Below are positions 63,328-64,000 of a stretch of 64,000 bases of DNA, one piece after another. Both the position numbers and the translations under genes were made by a program. Under the pieces are notes generated by a model. That model saw nothing but the letters and a program-made list of their open reading frames with translations, made no database searches and was not told the DNA's origin. The stretch lies in contig OZ220707.1 in NCBI GenBank assembly GCA_965116685.1, positions 2,170,001 through 2,234,000 of the forward strand, written 5' to 3'. Source of the stretch: Bin80 sp965116685. GTDB lineage: Bacteria; Bacteroidota; Rhodothermia; Rhodothermales; Bin80. The first letter of the stretch is position 1. Each line of letters begins with the position of its first letter.

Positions 63328-64000
63328 ATGAAACGAGCTCTTTTTACCGTAACGCTACTTTTTCTTCCATTTGCCGCAATGGCTCAGCCGGATCCTGCTA
63401 CACCGGATGGCGAGAATCTAATGGTGCCTGAATCCTGGCAAGTACGCCTTGATCGTCCAAACCCGGATGTAGTGATTGGCGCAGATGGAGAGTCGGCAGA
63501 CATTTTCTTCGTAAACATGACCCCCGGCTGGCACATCACCACCGGTCCTGCTGCGATCTTCTACCACCCGGAACTGAGGGCACGGGGAAGCTATACGATG
63601 GAAACCACTATTCACCTGTTTGACCCAGGGGAGCGTCGCGAAGCCTATGGCGTATTTATGGGCGGTCGGAATCTTGACGGAGATGAAATCACATATGACT
63701 ACTTCCTCCTTCGCAATACGGGGGAATTTTTGATCAAACGTCGGAGTGGGGCAGAGACACCCATCATCCAGGACTGGACAGCCAGTGATGCAGTCAACAC
63801 CTTCGGTCCCGATACCGAGAGCTCGGTGGAGAACCATCTACAGGTTGATGTACGCGAAGAGACCGTCACATTCTCCGTGAATGGCACCGAAGTCGCCAGT
63901 GTTCCCCGTGATCAGGTGATGACCAATGGTATTGTTGGTCTTCGAATCAACCACGCATTGAATGTACATGTCAGCGACCTGAAGGTGACCCCTCACGAAT
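63328..64000 (+). CDS. Exported protein with a concanavalin-like domain (partial)
   Basis: The ATG at 63328 opens a frame that runs to the window edge (224 codons). A signal peptide MKRALFTVTLLFLPFAAMA ends near Ala-Gln at residue 20. The mature part is beta-rich (YTMETTIHLFDPGERREAYG, then YDYFLLRNTGEFLIKRRSG and NHLQVDVREETVTFSVNGTE), the pattern of a DUF1080/LamG-like jelly-roll that binds or cleaves sugars. No catalytic motif can be assigned from the part seen. It is truncated at the right. Confidence 0.7.
   Translation, partial: MKRALFTVTLLFLPFAAMAQPDPATPDGENLMVPESWQVRLDRPNPDVVIGADGESADIFFVNMTPGWHITTGPAAIFYHPELRARGSYTMETTIHLFDPGERREAYGVFMGGRNLDGDEITYDYFLLRNTGEFLIKRRSGAETPIIQDWTASDAVNTFGPDTESSVENHLQVDVREETVTFSVNGTEVASVPRDQVMTNGIVGLRINHALNVHVSDLKVTPHE

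Noticed and set aside
1..64000. CRISPR arrays
   Set aside because: No series of short regularly spaced repeats was seen. The only regular repeats are the MraZ boxes and the IS-related duplications.

Overview
The window reads as a chromosomal segment of a didermic bacterium of the Bacteroidota/Rhodothermota (FCB) group. The reasons are a DUF3078-type outer-membrane protein, a TonB receptor with an N-terminal carboxypeptidase-regulatory-like domain, a secreted protease with a T9SS-type C-terminal sorting domain, an F-type ATP synthase split into two loci with an atpDC pair and a long a-subunit N-terminus, a miaB/sigma-54 regulator/lptE operon, and generally weak Shine-Dalgarno sequences. The genus cannot be named from sequence alone. 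MurE carries the DNPR motif, so the wall should contain meso-diaminopimelate.

Layout. 1-10955 (minus): division and cell wall (dcw) cluster mraZ-rsmH-ftsL-ftsI-murE-mraY-murD-ftsW-murG-murC, with murC cut by the window edge and murF missing from its usual place. It is preceded by three perfectly phased MraZ boxes and a likely pyrG terminator. 11141-16709 (minus): pyrG, a SAM methyltransferase and a TonB receptor. 16907-17124 (minus): two serine tRNAs. 17397-25218 (minus): a DciA-like gene, an M23 peptidase, bactofilin, then accessory genes and ATP synthase subunits a, c, b, delta, alpha and gamma. 25249-29528 (plus): GluQRS, a TolC-like protein, an MlaC-like protein and a glycosyltransferase. 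29518-35366 (minus): recJ, an M14 peptidase and an unusual barrel/membrane fusion protein. 36129-42914: an MFS transporter (plus), the atpDC-DUF3078 unit (minus) and a large exported zinc protease (plus).

42915-47239 (plus) is the most unusual part. A RecQ helicase fused to a ComF-like phosphoribosyltransferase is followed by two divergent DprA-like genes, with a 28-codon ORF exactly bridging the two. This looks like a DNA-processing or anti-mobile-element system, and transposase debris lies on its 3' side. 47680-53891: an M36-like protease, a transposase remnant set between 22-bp repeats at the 3' end of thiL, thiL, a small helical-repeat protein and a SAP-domain protein.

53876-57413 contains an intact IS1634-like element (54679-56610) flanked on both sides, exactly at its ends, by an identical 803-bp direct repeat that duplicates most of anmK. 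It is best explained as a giant target-site duplication. 56693-63006 (minus): operon miaB, sigma-54 activator, lptE, a processive GT2 glycosyltransferase, a TPR-like protein and anmK. The window ends in a partial secreted protein (plus).
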